Source: Xanthobacter autotrophicus (lineage in GTDB: Bacteria > Pseudomonadota > Alphaproteobacteria > Rhizobiales > Xanthobacteraceae). Taken from it: a stretch of DNA of 64,000 nt. Both the position numbers and the translations under genes were made by a program. A model generated the notes under the pieces. That model did not search any database, was not told the origin of the DNA, and saw only the letters and a list, made by a program, of their open reading frames with translations. The stretch is from assembly GCF_029991245.1 (NCBI RefSeq), contig NZ_JAIVFO010000008.1, positions 1 to 64,000 on the forward strand, in the 5' to 3' direction. This document shows, piece by piece, positions 37,982-49,790 of this stretch. Each line of letters begins with the position of its first letter. The first letter of the stretch is position 1.

Positions 37982-38021
37982 ATACCAACGGCCGATGAAC
38001 GGCCTCACCGGCCGTTGGTAT
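37982..38021. repeat. Inverted repeat ATACCAACGGCC ... GGCCGTTGGTAT
   Basis: Perfect 12-bp arms (37982-37993 and 38010-38021) separated by 16 bases. It lies about 130 bases before lipB. Similar arm-bounded short elements are common in intergenic DNA of this order; its copy number is not known from this window, where I see one copy. Confidence 0.6.
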
Positions 38022-38148
38022 CGAGCCGGGCGGCGATCGGTTCTGGCTGTTGCCGAAACCGGCCTTGCTCGGCATCGGTCGAAGCCCCAGCGGCGACTGA
38101 GCCTTCTGCCGGATGAATTCCGGCGCAAAGGTATGTAAGCATCTGTCC

Positions 38149-38883
38149 ATGACCGCCTCTGCCCCCCGCGCCAGCCTCGAAACCCAGTTCCAGCCGACCG
38201 GCGCCGACGCCCCGGCCGTGGAATGGGCCATCAGCGACGGCCCCATCCCCTACCCCGCCGCGCTTGCCGCCATGGAAGCACGGGTCGCCGCCATCGCCGA
38301 GGGCACCGCGCGAGAGTGCGTGTGGCTCTTGGAGCACCCGCCGCTCTACACCGCCGGCACCAGCGCCCGCCCCGAGGACCTCGTGGACGCGCGCTTTCCC
38401 GTCTACGAAACCGGGCGCGGCGGGCAGTTCACCTATCACGGCCCGGGCCAGCGCGTGGCCTATGTGATGCTCGACCTGAAGCGCCGCTCACCGGACGTGC
38501 GGCGCTATGTGAGCGCGCTGGAGGCCTGGATCATCGCAACCCTGTCGGCATTCAACGTGACCGGCGAGCGGCGGGAAGACCGGGTCGGCGTCTGGGTCCG
38601 CCGGCGCGGCGGCGGCGAGGACAAGATCGCCGCCATCGGCATTCGGGTGCGCCGCTGGGTGACGTTCCACGGCATCTCTGTGAACGTGGAGCCGGACCTG
38701 TCCCATTTCGGCGGCATCGTGCCCTGCGGCGTGCGCGAGCATGGGGTGACGAGCCTTGCCGACCTCGGCCTGCCGGTGAGCATGGGCGAGGTCGATGCGG
38801 TGCTGCGCGTGGCCTTCGAGGCCGTCTTCGGCCCGACCATGCCAGCCGCGGCGCCGACCGCTGTGGCGGCGACGGAAGGCTAG
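38149..38883 (+). CDS. lipB: Octanoyl-(acyl carrier protein):protein N-octanoyltransferase LipB
   Basis: This 244-residue protein has LipB landmarks: [28 protein letters not shown] in two conserved stretches, the catalytic lysine in [11 protein letters not shown] (Lys159) and the cysteine in GIVPCGV (Cys193). It transfers octanoate from ACP to lipoyl domains for lipoate assembly. I used the ATG at 38149; an ATG at 38113 would add 12 residues. The ribosome-binding site is weak for both. The 3' gap carries several repeats. Confidence 0.94.
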   Translation: MTASAPRASLETQFQPTGADAPAVEWAISDGPIPYPAALAAMEARVAAIAEGTARECVWLLEHPPLYTAGTSARPEDLVDARFPVYETGRGGQFTYHGPGQRVAYVMLDLKRRSPDVRRYVSALEAWIIATLSAFNVTGERREDRVGVWVRRRGGGEDKIAAIGIRVRRWVTFHGISVNVEPDLSHFGGIVPCGVREHGVTSLADLGLPVSMGEVDAVLRVAFEAVFGPTMPAAAPTAVAATEG

Positions 38884-38889
38884 AGCACG

Positions 38890-38922
38890 CGCCGATCAGC
38901 TTGCATCGCAAGCTGATCGGCG
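38890..38922. repeat. 15-bp perfect inverted repeat after lipB
   Basis: Arms CGCCGATCAGCTTGC (38890-38904) and GCAAGCTGATCGGCG (38908-38922) flank a 3-base spacer, 7 bases after the lipB stop. It could form a stem-loop terminator without a T-run, or be a REP-type repeat like those nearby. A weaker similar IR (GATCAGGTTGA/ATCTGACCGGATC) follows around 38960-38988. Confidence 0.7.
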
Positions 38923-39072
38923 AACGCGTTCTCAATCCTAGAGTTAGAGGGCGATTCACCGATCAGGTTGAGTCAATCTGACCGGATCGCGCGAGAGCGC
39001 CCAGACGCGGGATGACGCCGGGCGCCCTCCCCTGCGCACGCAGGAGGACGGGCCCCAGTTCCTGGCCGGGAT

Positions 39073-39175
39073 CTAGAGCGTTTTCAAGCGAAGTGGATAC
39101 CGGTTCGCGTAAAGAAAACGCGTCAAAACAAGATTCTAGAGCATTTCCCGTGAGCCGATGCGAACGGAAAACGCT

Positions 39176-39179
<4 letters not shown>
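39073..39179. repeat. 107-bp inverted-repeat-bounded element abutting alaS
   Basis: The element is bounded by perfect 13-bp inverted repeats, CTAGAGCGTTTTC (39073-39085) and GAAAACGCTCTAG (39167-39179). An internal CTAGAGCATTTCC at 39136 makes it look like two joined units (39073-39135 and 39136-39179). The right arm contains the alaS TAG stop (39176-39178). Sequences of this CTAGAGCGTTTTC type are dispersed in Hyphomicrobiales genomes; I recall this as general knowledge, not from a search. Confidence 0.75.
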
Positions 39180-41830
<2,651 letters not shown>

Positions 41831-42013
41831 GTGCCGGCCACAATCCTTAGGTGCCGGTCCCAGCGTGGAAGCCGGCTCTGGTGATCGCTTCGCGCCAGCG
41901 CCGCCCGAAGGCCCGCCGCGCGGTTCCCGCGAAGGCGAAATGACGCCCGCCGGAACCGGGTTCGTTTAGCGATGGGTGCGCCGCTTGTCCAGAAACGCCT
42001 CGGCGAGCCCTGC

Positions 42014-43099
42014 TCAGGCGTCGGCCGGGTCGCCGTCGGCATCCTCCTCCGGCGTTCCGGCAAGGATCTTTTCGGCGATGAGGCCCGCATTCTGGCGGAT
42101 CGCCGCCTCGATGCGGCCGGCCACCTCCTGGTTCTGCTTCAGGAAGGTCTTGGCGTTCTCGCGGCCCTGGCCCAGGCGCTGGCTGTCGTGGGAAAACCAG
42201 GCGCCGGACTTCTCCACCACGCCGGCCTTGACGCCGAGATCGAGCAGTTCGCCGGTCTTGGAGATCCCCTCGCCGTACATGATGTCGAACTCCACCTGCT
42301 TGAAGGGCGGCGCGAGCTTGTTCTTCACCACCTTCACGCGGGTCTGGTTGCCCACCACTTCGTCGCGCTCCTTGATCATGCCGATGCGACGGATGTCGAG
42401 CCGCACCGAGGCATAGAATTTGAGCGCGTTGCCGCCGGTGGTGGTCTCCGGCGAACCGTACATGACGCCGATCTTCATCCGGATCTGGTTGATGAAGATG
42501 ACCATGGTGTTGGACTTGGAGATGGATGCCGTAAGCTTGCGGAGCGCCTGGCTCATGAGGCGCGCCTGCATGCCGGGCTGGCTGTCGCCCATCTCGCCGT
42601 CGAGTTCGGCGCGCGGGGTGAGCGCCGCCACCGAATCAACCACCAGCACGTCGATGGCGCCCGAGCGCACCAGCGTGTCGGCGATTTCCAGCGCCTGCTC
42701 TCCCGCGTCGGGCTGGGAGATGAGCAGCTCATCGAGATTGACGCCGAGCTTGCGCGCATAGATCGGGTCGAGGGCATGCTCGGCATCGATGAAGGCGCAG
42801 GTGCCGCCGCGCTTCTGCGCTTCCGCCACCGTGTGGAGCGCCAGGGTGGTCTTGCCGGACGATTCCGGTCCGAAGATCTCGACGACGCGCCCCTTGGGCA
42901 GGCCGCCGATGCCGATGGCAATGTCGAGCCCGAGCGAGCCGGTGGGAATGCTCTCGATTTCCAAGGCTTTGCCGCCCTTGCCGAGCCGCATGATCGAGCC
43001 CTTGCCGAAATGCCGCTCAATCTGGGAGAGAGCGGCATCCAGCGCCTTGGTCTTATCCATGGAAGAACCTTCGACGAGTCTGAGTGTCGACTGAGTCAT
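42014..43099 (-). CDS. recA: Recombinase A
   Basis: RecA, 361 residues from the ATG at 43099 (GGAG 7 bases upstream); an ATG at 43060 would give a shorter form but the 43099 start matches the rhizobial family (SLRLVE before MDK). Walker A is GPESSGKT, and [20 protein letters not shown] and the acidic C-tail [11 protein letters not shown] are present. It drives homologous recombination and LexA cleavage. An SOS box sits 66 bases upstream of the start. Confidence 0.98.
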   Translation of the reverse strand: MTQSTLRLVEGSSMDKTKALDAALSQIERHFGKGSIMRLGKGGKALEIESIPTGSLGLDIAIGIGGLPKGRVVEIFGPESSGKTTLALHTVAEAQKRGGTCAFIDAEHALDPIYARKLGVNLDELLISQPDAGEQALEIADTLVRSGAIDVLVVDSVAALTPRAELDGEMGDSQPGMQARLMSQALRKLTASISKSNTMVIFINQIRMKIGVMYGSPETTTGGNALKFYASVRLDIRRIGMIKERDEVVGNQTRVKVVKNKLAPPFKQVEFDIMYGEGISKTGELLDLGVKAGVVEKSGAWFSHDSQRLGQGRENAKTFLKQNQEVAGRIEAAIRQNAGLIAEKILAGTPEEDADGDPADA

Positions 43100-43164
43100 C
43101 GCCGCGCTCCGGTGCTGGTGCAAGGGGAAATGAGAACGCAGCACATGTACATGCTTTGTTCTCA

Positions 43165-43179
43165 GTTCGCAATATGTTC
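43165..43179 (-). promoter_or_regulatory. Alphaproteobacterial LexA (SOS) box of recA
   Basis: GTTC-N7-GTTC is an exact match to the alphaproteobacterial LexA site (GTTC at 43165 and 43176; GAAC-N7-GAAC on the recA strand). It lies in the recA upstream gap where a repressor would act. Confidence 0.85.
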
Positions 43180-43249
43180 TCATTTCCCGCGCCCTCGCAT
43201 TTTCGCCCGCTCGCCGCCGAAGCCCGACCTGCACCCTCCGCCTCCCCGC

Positions 43250-43292
43250 TTGACAGCCGCATTTCTTGATCAATAATCAGATTGTCGGACAA
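43250..43292 (+). promoter_or_regulatory. Promoter with TTGTCGGACAA operator for the solute-binding-protein gene
   Basis: TTGACA (43250-43255), 16 bases, AATAAT (43272-43277), then the palindrome TTGTCGGACAA (43282-43292) at the expected transcription start. The operator is of the FCD-GntR type (TNGTNNNACNA) and recurs in the thiolase promoter at 52450. Confidence 0.7.
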
Positions 43293-43344
43293 ACAGAATA
43301 ACGACGCTCAAAGAGGCGCCGAAGGTGTCCGCGGGGAGGAAAGC

Positions 43345-44562
43345 ATGGCAATGAAACGGATTTGCGCGGGCCTCGTCGGCGCGGCGCTGCTGGCGGCCGC
43401 CGGCACGGCGGCGGCCCAGGTGCCGGCGCGGGGCATCAAGGTCGGCGTGCTCACCGATCTCAGCGGTGTCTACACCGACCTCGTGGGGCAAGGCTCCATC
43501 GAGGCCGCCAGGATGGCGGTGGAGGATTTCGGCGGCACCATCGACGGCAAGCCCATCACCATCGTCTCCGCCGACGGGCAGAACAAGGCGGACGTGGGCG
43601 CCTCCATCGCCCGGCGCTGGATCGACGAAGAGAATGTGGACGTGATCGTGGACGTGCCGAACACGGCCATCGCCCTCGCGGTGCAGGAGATCACCCGCGC
43701 CAAGAACAAGGTGCTGCTGAACACCGGCGCCGGCTCCACGGTCTTCACCAACAAGGCCTGCTCGCCCACCTCGTTCCACTGGGTCTATGATTCCTACGCC
43801 ATGGCCAATGGCACCGCCCGCTCGGTGGTCGCCGAGGGCGGCGACAGCTGGTACTTCCTGACGGCGGACTACGCCTTCGGCCAGTCGCTGGAGCGGGACG
43901 CGTCCGAGGTCATCCGCGCCAATGGCGGCAAGGTGCTGGGCTCGGTGCGCCACCCGCTGAGCAATGCGGATTTCTCCTCCTTCCTGCTGCAGGCACAGGC
44001 CTCCGGCGCCAAGGTGATCGCATTCGCCAACGGCGGGGCGGACCTGATCACTTCCCTCAAGCAGGCCCATGAATTCGGCATCGGCGGCGACAAGCAGCGC
44101 CTCGCGGCCATGGTCATCTTCATCACCGACATCCACGCCCTTGGCCTCACCCGGGCGCAGGGCCTGCTGCTGACCACCGGCTTCTATTGGGACATGGATG
44201 CGCAGAACCGCGCCTGGTCCGAACGCTGGGCCAGGCGCATGGGCGGCCGCAAGCCCACCATGCTGCATGCGGGGGTCTATTCGGCGGTGCTGCACTTCCT
44301 GCGCTCCGCCAAGGCCGCCAATTCGGTGGAGGGCAATGTGGTGGCCGACAAGATGCGCGAACTGCCCATCGACGACTTCTTCGCCCGCAACGGCTCCATC
44401 CGCCCCGACGGCCGGATGATCCACGACATGTATCTGGCCCAGGTGAAGACCCCGGCCGAATCCAAGGGGCCGTGGGACTATCTGAAGATCGTCCGCACCA
44501 TTCCCGCGGCGGATGCCTTCCAGCCCCTGTCGCGCAGCGAATGCCCGCTGGTGAAGAAATGA
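43345..44562 (+). CDS. ABC transporter substrate-binding protein (branched-chain amino acid/organic acid type)
   Basis: A 405-residue precursor with a signal peptide (cleavage near AAA-QVP, about residue 25) and the type I periplasmic-binding fold of the Leu/Ile/Val-binding family (IKVGVLTDLSGVY, WYFLTADYAFGQSLERDASE). Members of this branch next to acyl-CoA genes often bind aromatic or other organic acids. GGGGAGGA precedes the ATG at 43345. The cognate membrane and ATPase genes could be the liv operon at 60.3-64 kb; that link is inferred. Its promoter carries the island operator. Confidence 0.88.
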   Translation: MAMKRICAGLVGAALLAAAGTAAAQVPARGIKVGVLTDLSGVYTDLVGQGSIEAARMAVEDFGGTIDGKPITIVSADGQNKADVGASIARRWIDEENVDVIVDVPNTAIALAVQEITRAKNKVLLNTGAGSTVFTNKACSPTSFHWVYDSYAMANGTARSVVAEGGDSWYFLTADYAFGQSLERDASEVIRANGGKVLGSVRHPLSNADFSSFLLQAQASGAKVIAFANGGADLITSLKQAHEFGIGGDKQRLAAMVIFITDIHALGLTRAQGLLLTTGFYWDMDAQNRAWSERWARRMGGRKPTMLHAGVYSAVLHFLRSAKAANSVEGNVVADKMRELPIDDFFARNGSIRPDGRMIHDMYLAQVKTPAESKGPWDYLKIVRTIPAADAFQPLSRSECPLVKK

Positions 44563-44669
44563 CCCTTCAGCGGGGGTGGGGCCGCGCGCCCCGGCTCCCG
44601 CGCACGCAACAGGACCGCCTTCCCGATCCGCATGGGACGCGCTCCCGGCCGCTTTTGACGCGAGGATCC

Positions 44670-45743
44670 ATGCCTGTCGCACCTCCCCCTGTCGCACCCA
44701 CGCCTGTCGCAGCCCCACCGGCACCGGCCGCCGCAGGTTTCGATGCCGAAGCGCTGGCGCGCCATCTCGCCGCGCGCGTGCCGGGCTTCTGCGGGCCGGT
44801 GGGGGTAGAACCGATCTCCGGTGGGCAGTCCAATCCCACCTTCTTCGTGGACAGTCCCAGCCACCGGCTGGTGCTGCGCAAGCAGCCGGGCGGGCCGGTT
44901 TTGCCCTCGGCCCACGCGGTGGACCGCGAGCACCGCATCCAGCACGCCCTGCGCGACAGCGCGGTGCCGGTGCCGCGCATGGTGCACTTCTGCGCTGACC
45001 CGGCGGTGATCGGCACGCCCTTCTATGTGATGGAGCGGCTGGACGGCCGGGTGTTCGGCGATTGCGGCCTTGCCGCCGCGCCGGTGGGCGAGCGCAAGGC
45101 CATGTACCGCAGCGCCGCCGACATGCTGGCGCGGCTCCATGGGGTGGATTGGCGCGCTGCGGGGCTCGGCGATTATGGCCGGCCCGACGGCTATTTCGAG
45201 CGGCAGGTGGCGCGCTGGACCCGGCAGTGGCAGCAATCGCGCACCCGCGAGCTGGCGGAGGTGGACGCGCTCATCGACTGGCTGCCGCGCCACTTCCCCG
45301 CCTCCGGCGCACCCGCCATCGCCCATGGGGATTTTCGCATCGGCAACCTCATGTTCCACCCCGTGGAGCCGCGGGTGATCGGCGTGCTGGACTGGGAACT
45401 GTCCACCATCGGCGATCCCATGGCGGATGTGGCCCATTTCGGCGTCACCTGGGACACAAGGCCGGAGGAATACGGCGGCCTCAGGGGCACCGATCTGGCC
45501 GCGCAGGGCCTGCCGGAGCGGGAGGATTTCCTTAGCTGGTATGGCGCCGCCGGCGGCCGGGCGGAGGATTTTGCACCGTTCCACCGGGTGTTCGCCCTGT
45601 TCCGTTTCGCCGTGATCTTCGAGGGCATCGCCGCCCGCGCCAGGAACGGCAACGCCGCCGCCGAAGGCGCCGAACGCGTCGGCCGCCTGTCCGAGAATTA
45701 CGCGCGCCGCGCCGTCGAACTCATCACCACGGGCGCCGCCTGA
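44670..45743 (+). CDS. Aminoglycoside-phosphotransferase-fold protein of acyl-CoA catabolic clusters
   Basis: This 357-residue protein has the APH kinase fold: GGQSNPTFF near the N-terminus, the catalytic loop IAHGDFRIGNLMFH and the metal site VLDWELSTIGDP. It belongs to the phosphotransferase group usually paired with FadE11-type acyl-CoA dehydrogenases (an ACAD10/11-like set). Such enzymes are proposed to phosphorylate hydroxyacyl-CoA so that phosphate can be eliminated. The N-terminal 22 residues are a Pro/Ala repeat (VAPPPVAPTPVAAPP). The ATG at 44670 follows GAGGATCC; the dehydrogenase begins 31 bases after its stop. Confidence 0.85.
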   Translation: MPVAPPPVAPTPVAAPPAPAAAGFDAEALARHLAARVPGFCGPVGVEPISGGQSNPTFFVDSPSHRLVLRKQPGGPVLPSAHAVDREHRIQHALRDSAVPVPRMVHFCADPAVIGTPFYVMERLDGRVFGDCGLAAAPVGERKAMYRSAADMLARLHGVDWRAAGLGDYGRPDGYFERQVARWTRQWQQSRTRELAEVDALIDWLPRHFPASGAPAIAHGDFRIGNLMFHPVEPRVIGVLDWELSTIGDPMADVAHFGVTWDTRPEEYGGLRGTDLAAQGLPEREDFLSWYGAAGGRAEDFAPFHRVFALFRFAVIFEGIAARARNGNAAAEGAERVGRLSENYARRAVELITTGAA

Positions 45744-45774
45744 GGGCCGCCTGCGGGAACAAGGAAGACAAGAG

Positions 45775-47037
45775 ATGGATTTTGCCTATTCCGACAAGGT
45801 CGAGGGGCTGCGCGCGCGTGTCAGCGACTTCATGGCGGCGCACGTGCTGCCGGCCAACACCCAGTGGCACCGCGAGGTGGAGGCGGGCCGCTATCCCCTC
45901 GACCTGATCGAGCGGCTGAAGGCGAAGGCCTATTCGGAGGGCCTGTGGAACCTCTTCCTGCCCGCCCTGAAGGACGACGAGCCGGGCATGCGCCTCACCA
46001 ATCTGGAATATGCCCCGCTGGCGGAGATCATGGGCCGCATTCCCTGGGCAGCGGAAGTGTTCAACTGCAACGCGCCGGACACCGGGAACATGGAGATCCT
46101 CCACATGTTCGCCACGCCGGCGCAGCGCGAACAATGGCTTTTGCCGCTGCTGGAGGGGCGCATCCGCTCCTGCGTCGGCATCACCGAACCGGACACCGCC
46201 TCCTCCGACCCTACCAATTTGCAGACCACCATCCTGCGTGACGGCGACGACTACGTCATCAACGGCCGCAAGTGGTTCACCACCGGCGCCAAGCACCCCA
46301 ACAACCGCTTCGTGATCGTGATGGGCCTGTCCGATCCACGGCCGGAGGCCGATCCCCACGCCCGCCATTCCATGGTCATCGTGCCGTTCGATACGCCAGG
46401 CGTGCGGCTGGTGCGGGATGTGCCCATCATGCACCACCATGCGCCGGAGGGGCATTGCGAGGTGCTGCTGCGCGACGTGCGGGTGCCCGCGGAGAACCTC
46501 CTCGGGCAGGAGGGACAGGGCTTTGCGCTGGCCCAGGCACGGCTCGGGCCGGGGCGGGTGCATCACTGCATGCGCACCATCGGCCAGTGCGAATTGGCGC
46601 TGGAGCTGCTGATGGAGCGCGCGCTGGAGCGGCGCACCTTCGGGCGCCACCTCGCCGACTATGCCAACATCCAGGACTGGATCGCCCAGTCCCGTATCGA
46701 GATCGACCAGCTGCGCCTGCACGTGCTGCGCGCCGCATGGCTCATGGACCGGGCCGGCAACCAGGCCGCCCGCATCGAGGTCTCCGCCATCAAGGTGGCG
46801 GCGGCGCGGGTGCAGACGCAGGTGGTGGACCGGGCCATCCAGGTGTTCGGCGCCATGGGCCTCACCCCCGACACGCCGCTGTCCTACCTGTGGACCTGGG
46901 GCCGGGCCATGCGCTTCATCGACGGGCCGGACGAGGTGCACCTGCGCACCATCGCCCGCGACGAGCTGAAGAAGGCCAAGGCCCGGCGCGGCAGCACCGC
47001 CGCCTATCTCATCCCCCCCAGCGCCCATCAGGCGTGA
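45775..47037 (+). CDS. Acyl-CoA dehydrogenase (FadE11/ACAD10-11 type)
   Basis: This 420-residue FAD protein has ACAD elements CVGITEPDTASSDPTN, INGRKWFTTGA, TFGRHLADYANIQDWIAQS and IQVFGAMGLT, with an extended C-terminus. It is in the long/branched-chain group that accompanies the APH-like gene. It probably introduces or accepts a 2,3-double bond in an acyl-CoA, alone or after phosphorylation of a 4-hydroxy group. It lies 31 bases after the kinase-like gene and 19 bases before the reductase gene, forming a tight unit. Confidence 0.9.
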   Translation: MDFAYSDKVEGLRARVSDFMAAHVLPANTQWHREVEAGRYPLDLIERLKAKAYSEGLWNLFLPALKDDEPGMRLTNLEYAPLAEIMGRIPWAAEVFNCNAPDTGNMEILHMFATPAQREQWLLPLLEGRIRSCVGITEPDTASSDPTNLQTTILRDGDDYVINGRKWFTTGAKHPNNRFVIVMGLSDPRPEADPHARHSMVIVPFDTPGVRLVRDVPIMHHHAPEGHCEVLLRDVRVPAENLLGQEGQGFALAQARLGPGRVHHCMRTIGQCELALELLMERALERRTFGRHLADYANIQDWIAQSRIEIDQLRLHVLRAAWLMDRAGNQAARIEVSAIKVAAARVQTQVVDRAIQVFGAMGLTPDTPLSYLWTWGRAMRFIDGPDEVHLRTIARDELKKAKARRGSTAAYLIPPSAHQA

Positions 47038-47056
47038 TCGCAGAAAGGGGTCCGCC

Positions 47057-48028
47057 ATGCGTGGCTGGCGCGTGCATGAGATTACCGAAGACGGCGCCAT
47101 GGTGTTCGGCGACTGCCCGGACCCGCGCGCCACCGGCGACGGCTGCGTGGTGAAGGTGGCGGCGGCGGGGGTCAACTTCCTCGATACGCTGATGATCCGC
47201 GGCCGCTACCAGGTGAAGCCGCCCCTGCCCTTCACCCCCGGCATCGAGGTGGCGGGCACGGTGGTGGAGGCCGGGCCGGACAGCCGGTTCCGCCCCGGCG
47301 ACCGGCTGTGCGCGCTCATGGACCACGGCGGCTTCGCCGATCATGCAGCGGTGCCGGCGCTGGGCGCGCAGAAGCTGCCCGACGACTTCCCCCTGCGCGA
47401 GGCCGTGGCCCTGCCGGTGATCTATCCCACCGCCCATCTCGCCCTGCGCCACCGCGCCGGCCTGAAGGCGGGCGAGACGGTGCTGGTGCATGCGGGGGCG
47501 GGCGGCGTCGGGTCCGCGGCGATCCAGCTGGCGCGTCACTGGGGGGCACGGGTGATCGCAACCGCCGGCGGGCCGCAGAAAACGGCCCTGTGCCGTGACC
47601 TCGGCGCCGACGAGATCATCGACTATGCCGCCGAGCCGCTGGTGGAGCGGGTGAAGGAGATCACCCACGGCCGGGGCGTGGATGTCATCGTCGATCCGGT
47701 GGGCGGCAAGGTCGCGGTGGACAGCCTGAGGTGCCTCGCCTGGGGCGGGCGGCTCGTCATCGTGGGCTTTGCCGGCGGGGCGGTGGCGGACCTGCCCTCC
47801 AACCGGCTGCTGCTGAAGAACGCCGCCGCCATGGGTGTCTATTGGGGCGCCTACCGCCAGCATCGTCCCGAGCTGGTGGGCGTCCTGTTCGACGAATTGT
47901 TCGCGCTGCGCCGGACCGGGGCCATTGTCCCGCTCATCCGCGACGTGTTCCCGCTCGCGCAGGCGCCGGCGGCGCTGGAGGCGCTGGCGGGCCGGCGCAC
48001 CGTGGGCAAGGTGGTGCTGGAGCCGTGA
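47057..48028 (+). CDS. Quinone oxidoreductase-like MDR-family protein
   Basis: This 323-residue medium-chain dehydrogenase/reductase lacks the structural zinc cysteines, as in QOR-type members. TPGIEVAGTVVEAG and the nucleotide-binding HAGAGGVGSAAIQLAR are conserved. It resembles NADPH:quinone oxidoreductases and enoyl reductases acting on CoA thioesters. In this cluster it may reduce a 2-enoyl-CoA, but the substrate is unknown. AAGGGG precedes the ATG. Confidence 0.87.
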   Translation: MRGWRVHEITEDGAMVFGDCPDPRATGDGCVVKVAAAGVNFLDTLMIRGRYQVKPPLPFTPGIEVAGTVVEAGPDSRFRPGDRLCALMDHGGFADHAAVPALGAQKLPDDFPLREAVALPVIYPTAHLALRHRAGLKAGETVLVHAGAGGVGSAAIQLARHWGARVIATAGGPQKTALCRDLGADEIIDYAAEPLVERVKEITHGRGVDVIVDPVGGKVAVDSLRCLAWGGRLVIVGFAGGAVADLPSNRLLLKNAAAMGVYWGAYRQHRPELVGVLFDELFALRRTGAIVPLIRDVFPLAQAPAALEALAGRRTVGKVVLEP

Positions 48029-48125
48029 GCGGGGGACGGGCCTCGCATAAAGTGATTTGAACGCCAGCGGACGGGTCCCGCGAAGCGGCCGCAAGTGCCG
48101 CGCGGGGGCGCTCCGGGAGGAAGCC

Positions 48126-49706
48126 ATGATCAGACACGAAGTCCATTTCGGCCGGGTCGTGCCGTGCTTCATCGACCGCCCGCCCAGCGTCGATGCCCTG
48201 TTCCGGTCCTGGGCGGCGCGCACGCCGGATGCCCTCGCCGTGGTGGATGGCGGGCGGCGCGTCACCTATGGCGCGCTGGACGCGGCGGTGGAGCGGCTGG
48301 CGGACGGGCTCTTCGCCCATGGGGTGCGCAAGGGCGCGCGCGTCGCCACGCTGGTGGGCAACCATCTGGCGGTGGTGGAGCTGTCGCTGGCCTGCGCGCG
48401 CATCGGCGCCATCCATGTCACCCTCGACATCCGCCAGCGGCGGCCGGAGATCGCCTATATCCTCGCCCAGAGCGGGGCCATGCTGCTGGTCCACGACGCC
48501 GCCTGCGCCGCCGAGCTGCCGGAGGCCGCCGAGGTGCCCGAGCTGCGCTACCGCTTCGTCGCCGGCGGCGTTGCGGCGGGCTCCGTGCCCTACGAGGAAC
48601 TGTTCACGCCGCTGGCGCCCGACCGCGCCGCGCAAGTCCTGGCAGCCGAGGTCTTTGAAGAAGATCCCTTCTGCATCCTCTACACCTCCGGCACCACCGG
48701 AAAGCCGAAGGGCGCGGTGCTGACCCATCTGGGCGTCATCCATTCCTGCCTGCATTACCGTTACGCGCTGGGGCTGGAGCCCGGCGACCGCACCGTGCTC
48801 GCAGTGCCGAACGCCCACATGACCGGGCTGGTGGGCGTCATCCACGGCACGCTGGCGGCGGGGGCGTGCCTCATCCTCATGGGCCAGTTCAAGGCCCGGC
48901 TGTTCCTGGAGCTGGCGGCGCGGGAGAAGCTGACCGCCGCGCTCATGGTGCCGGCCATGTACAACCTCTGCCTGCTCGATCCGCAGTTCGAGCAGTTGGA
49001 CCTGTCCAGCTGGCGCATCGCGGCCTTCGGCGGCGCCCCCATGCCGGAGGCTAGCGCCCGCCGGCTGAAGGAGAAGAGCCCGAAGCTCACCTTGTTCAAC
49101 GTCTATGGCGCCACCGAGACCAGTTCGCCCGTCGCCATCCTGCCCCGCGATGCCCCGCCCGAGCGGCTCGACAGCGTCGGCCGGCTGATGCCCTGCATCG
49201 ACCTCAAGGTCATGGACGAGGACGGCCGCGAGGTGCCCCCCGGCACTCCGGGCGAATTGTGGATCGCCGGCGCCTCCATCGTGCCCGGCTACTGGCGCAA
49301 TCCCGAGGCCGACGCCACCGCCTTCGTCGGCGGCTACTGGCGCTCGGGCGATGTGGGTTCCATGGACGCCGAGGGCTACCTCAAGGTGTTCGACCGCAAG
49401 AAGGACATGATCAACCGCGCCGGCTACAAGGTCTATTCGGCCGAGGTGGAGAGCGTGCTGGTGTTCCACCCGGACGTGAGCGAAGCCGCCGTGGTGGGCT
49501 ATCCCGATCCGGTGCTGGGCGAGCGGGTGGAGGCCTTCGTGGTGGCCGGTGCCGACCTCAGCGTGGACGAACTGCGCCGCTTCTGCGCCGCGCGGCTCTC
49601 CGACTACAAGGTGCCGGACCGCGTCACCATCCTGCCGGACGGCCTGCCGCGCAATCCCAACGGCAAGGTGATGAAGAGCGTGCTGCGCGAACGCGCGGCG
49701 GGCTGA
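48126..49706 (+). CDS. AMP-forming acyl-CoA synthetase/ligase
   Basis: This 526-residue ANL-superfamily ligase has the P-loop YTSGTTGKPKGA (residues 186-197), NVYGATETSSP, the YWRSGDVG hinge-region motif and the C-terminal catalytic lysine in PRNPNGKVMKS. It would activate a carboxylic acid to its CoA thioester, the entry step of the island's pathway. GGGAGGAAGCC precedes the ATG at 48126. Acid specificity cannot be read from sequence alone. Confidence 0.9.
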   Translation: MIRHEVHFGRVVPCFIDRPPSVDALFRSWAARTPDALAVVDGGRRVTYGALDAAVERLADGLFAHGVRKGARVATLVGNHLAVVELSLACARIGAIHVTLDIRQRRPEIAYILAQSGAMLLVHDAACAAELPEAAEVPELRYRFVAGGVAAGSVPYEELFTPLAPDRAAQVLAAEVFEEDPFCILYTSGTTGKPKGAVLTHLGVIHSCLHYRYALGLEPGDRTVLAVPNAHMTGLVGVIHGTLAAGACLILMGQFKARLFLELAAREKLTAALMVPAMYNLCLLDPQFEQLDLSSWRIAAFGGAPMPEASARRLKEKSPKLTLFNVYGATETSSPVAILPRDAPPERLDSVGRLMPCIDLKVMDEDGREVPPGTPGELWIAGASIVPGYWRNPEADATAFVGGYWRSGDVGSMDAEGYLKVFDRKKDMINRAGYKVYSAEVESVLVFHPDVSEAAVVGYPDPVLGERVEAFVVAGADLSVDELRRFCAARLSDYKVPDRVTILPDGLPRNPNGKVMKSVLRERAAG

Positions 49707-49790
49707 CCGGCGCCTCGACAGGATTTGCCAGTCAGCCTATGTCAGGATGTGGCCCCGATGGCCGCCAATGCGGGACGAGAGCGAGGACAG

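Larger units (their letters stand above)
37723..38148. other. Intergenic region tRNA-Leu / lipB
   Basis: 426 bases between divergent genes. It holds a candidate tRNA promoter and one inverted repeat (both listed). An open minus-strand frame through 37784-38128 lacks any family-like feature and I do not call it a gene. Confidence 0.5.

Noticed and set aside
37784-38128. 114-codon minus-strand frame between tRNA-Leu and lipB
   Set aside because: No ribosome-binding site, no family, Arg/Pro-rich; it also runs over a clear inverted repeat and the candidate tRNA promoter.
43266-43280. TTGAT-N5-ATCAG resembling an FNR/FixK box
   Set aside because: Consensus needs N4 and ATCAA; this has one base too many and a mismatch, and it overlaps the -10 of a better-supported promoter.
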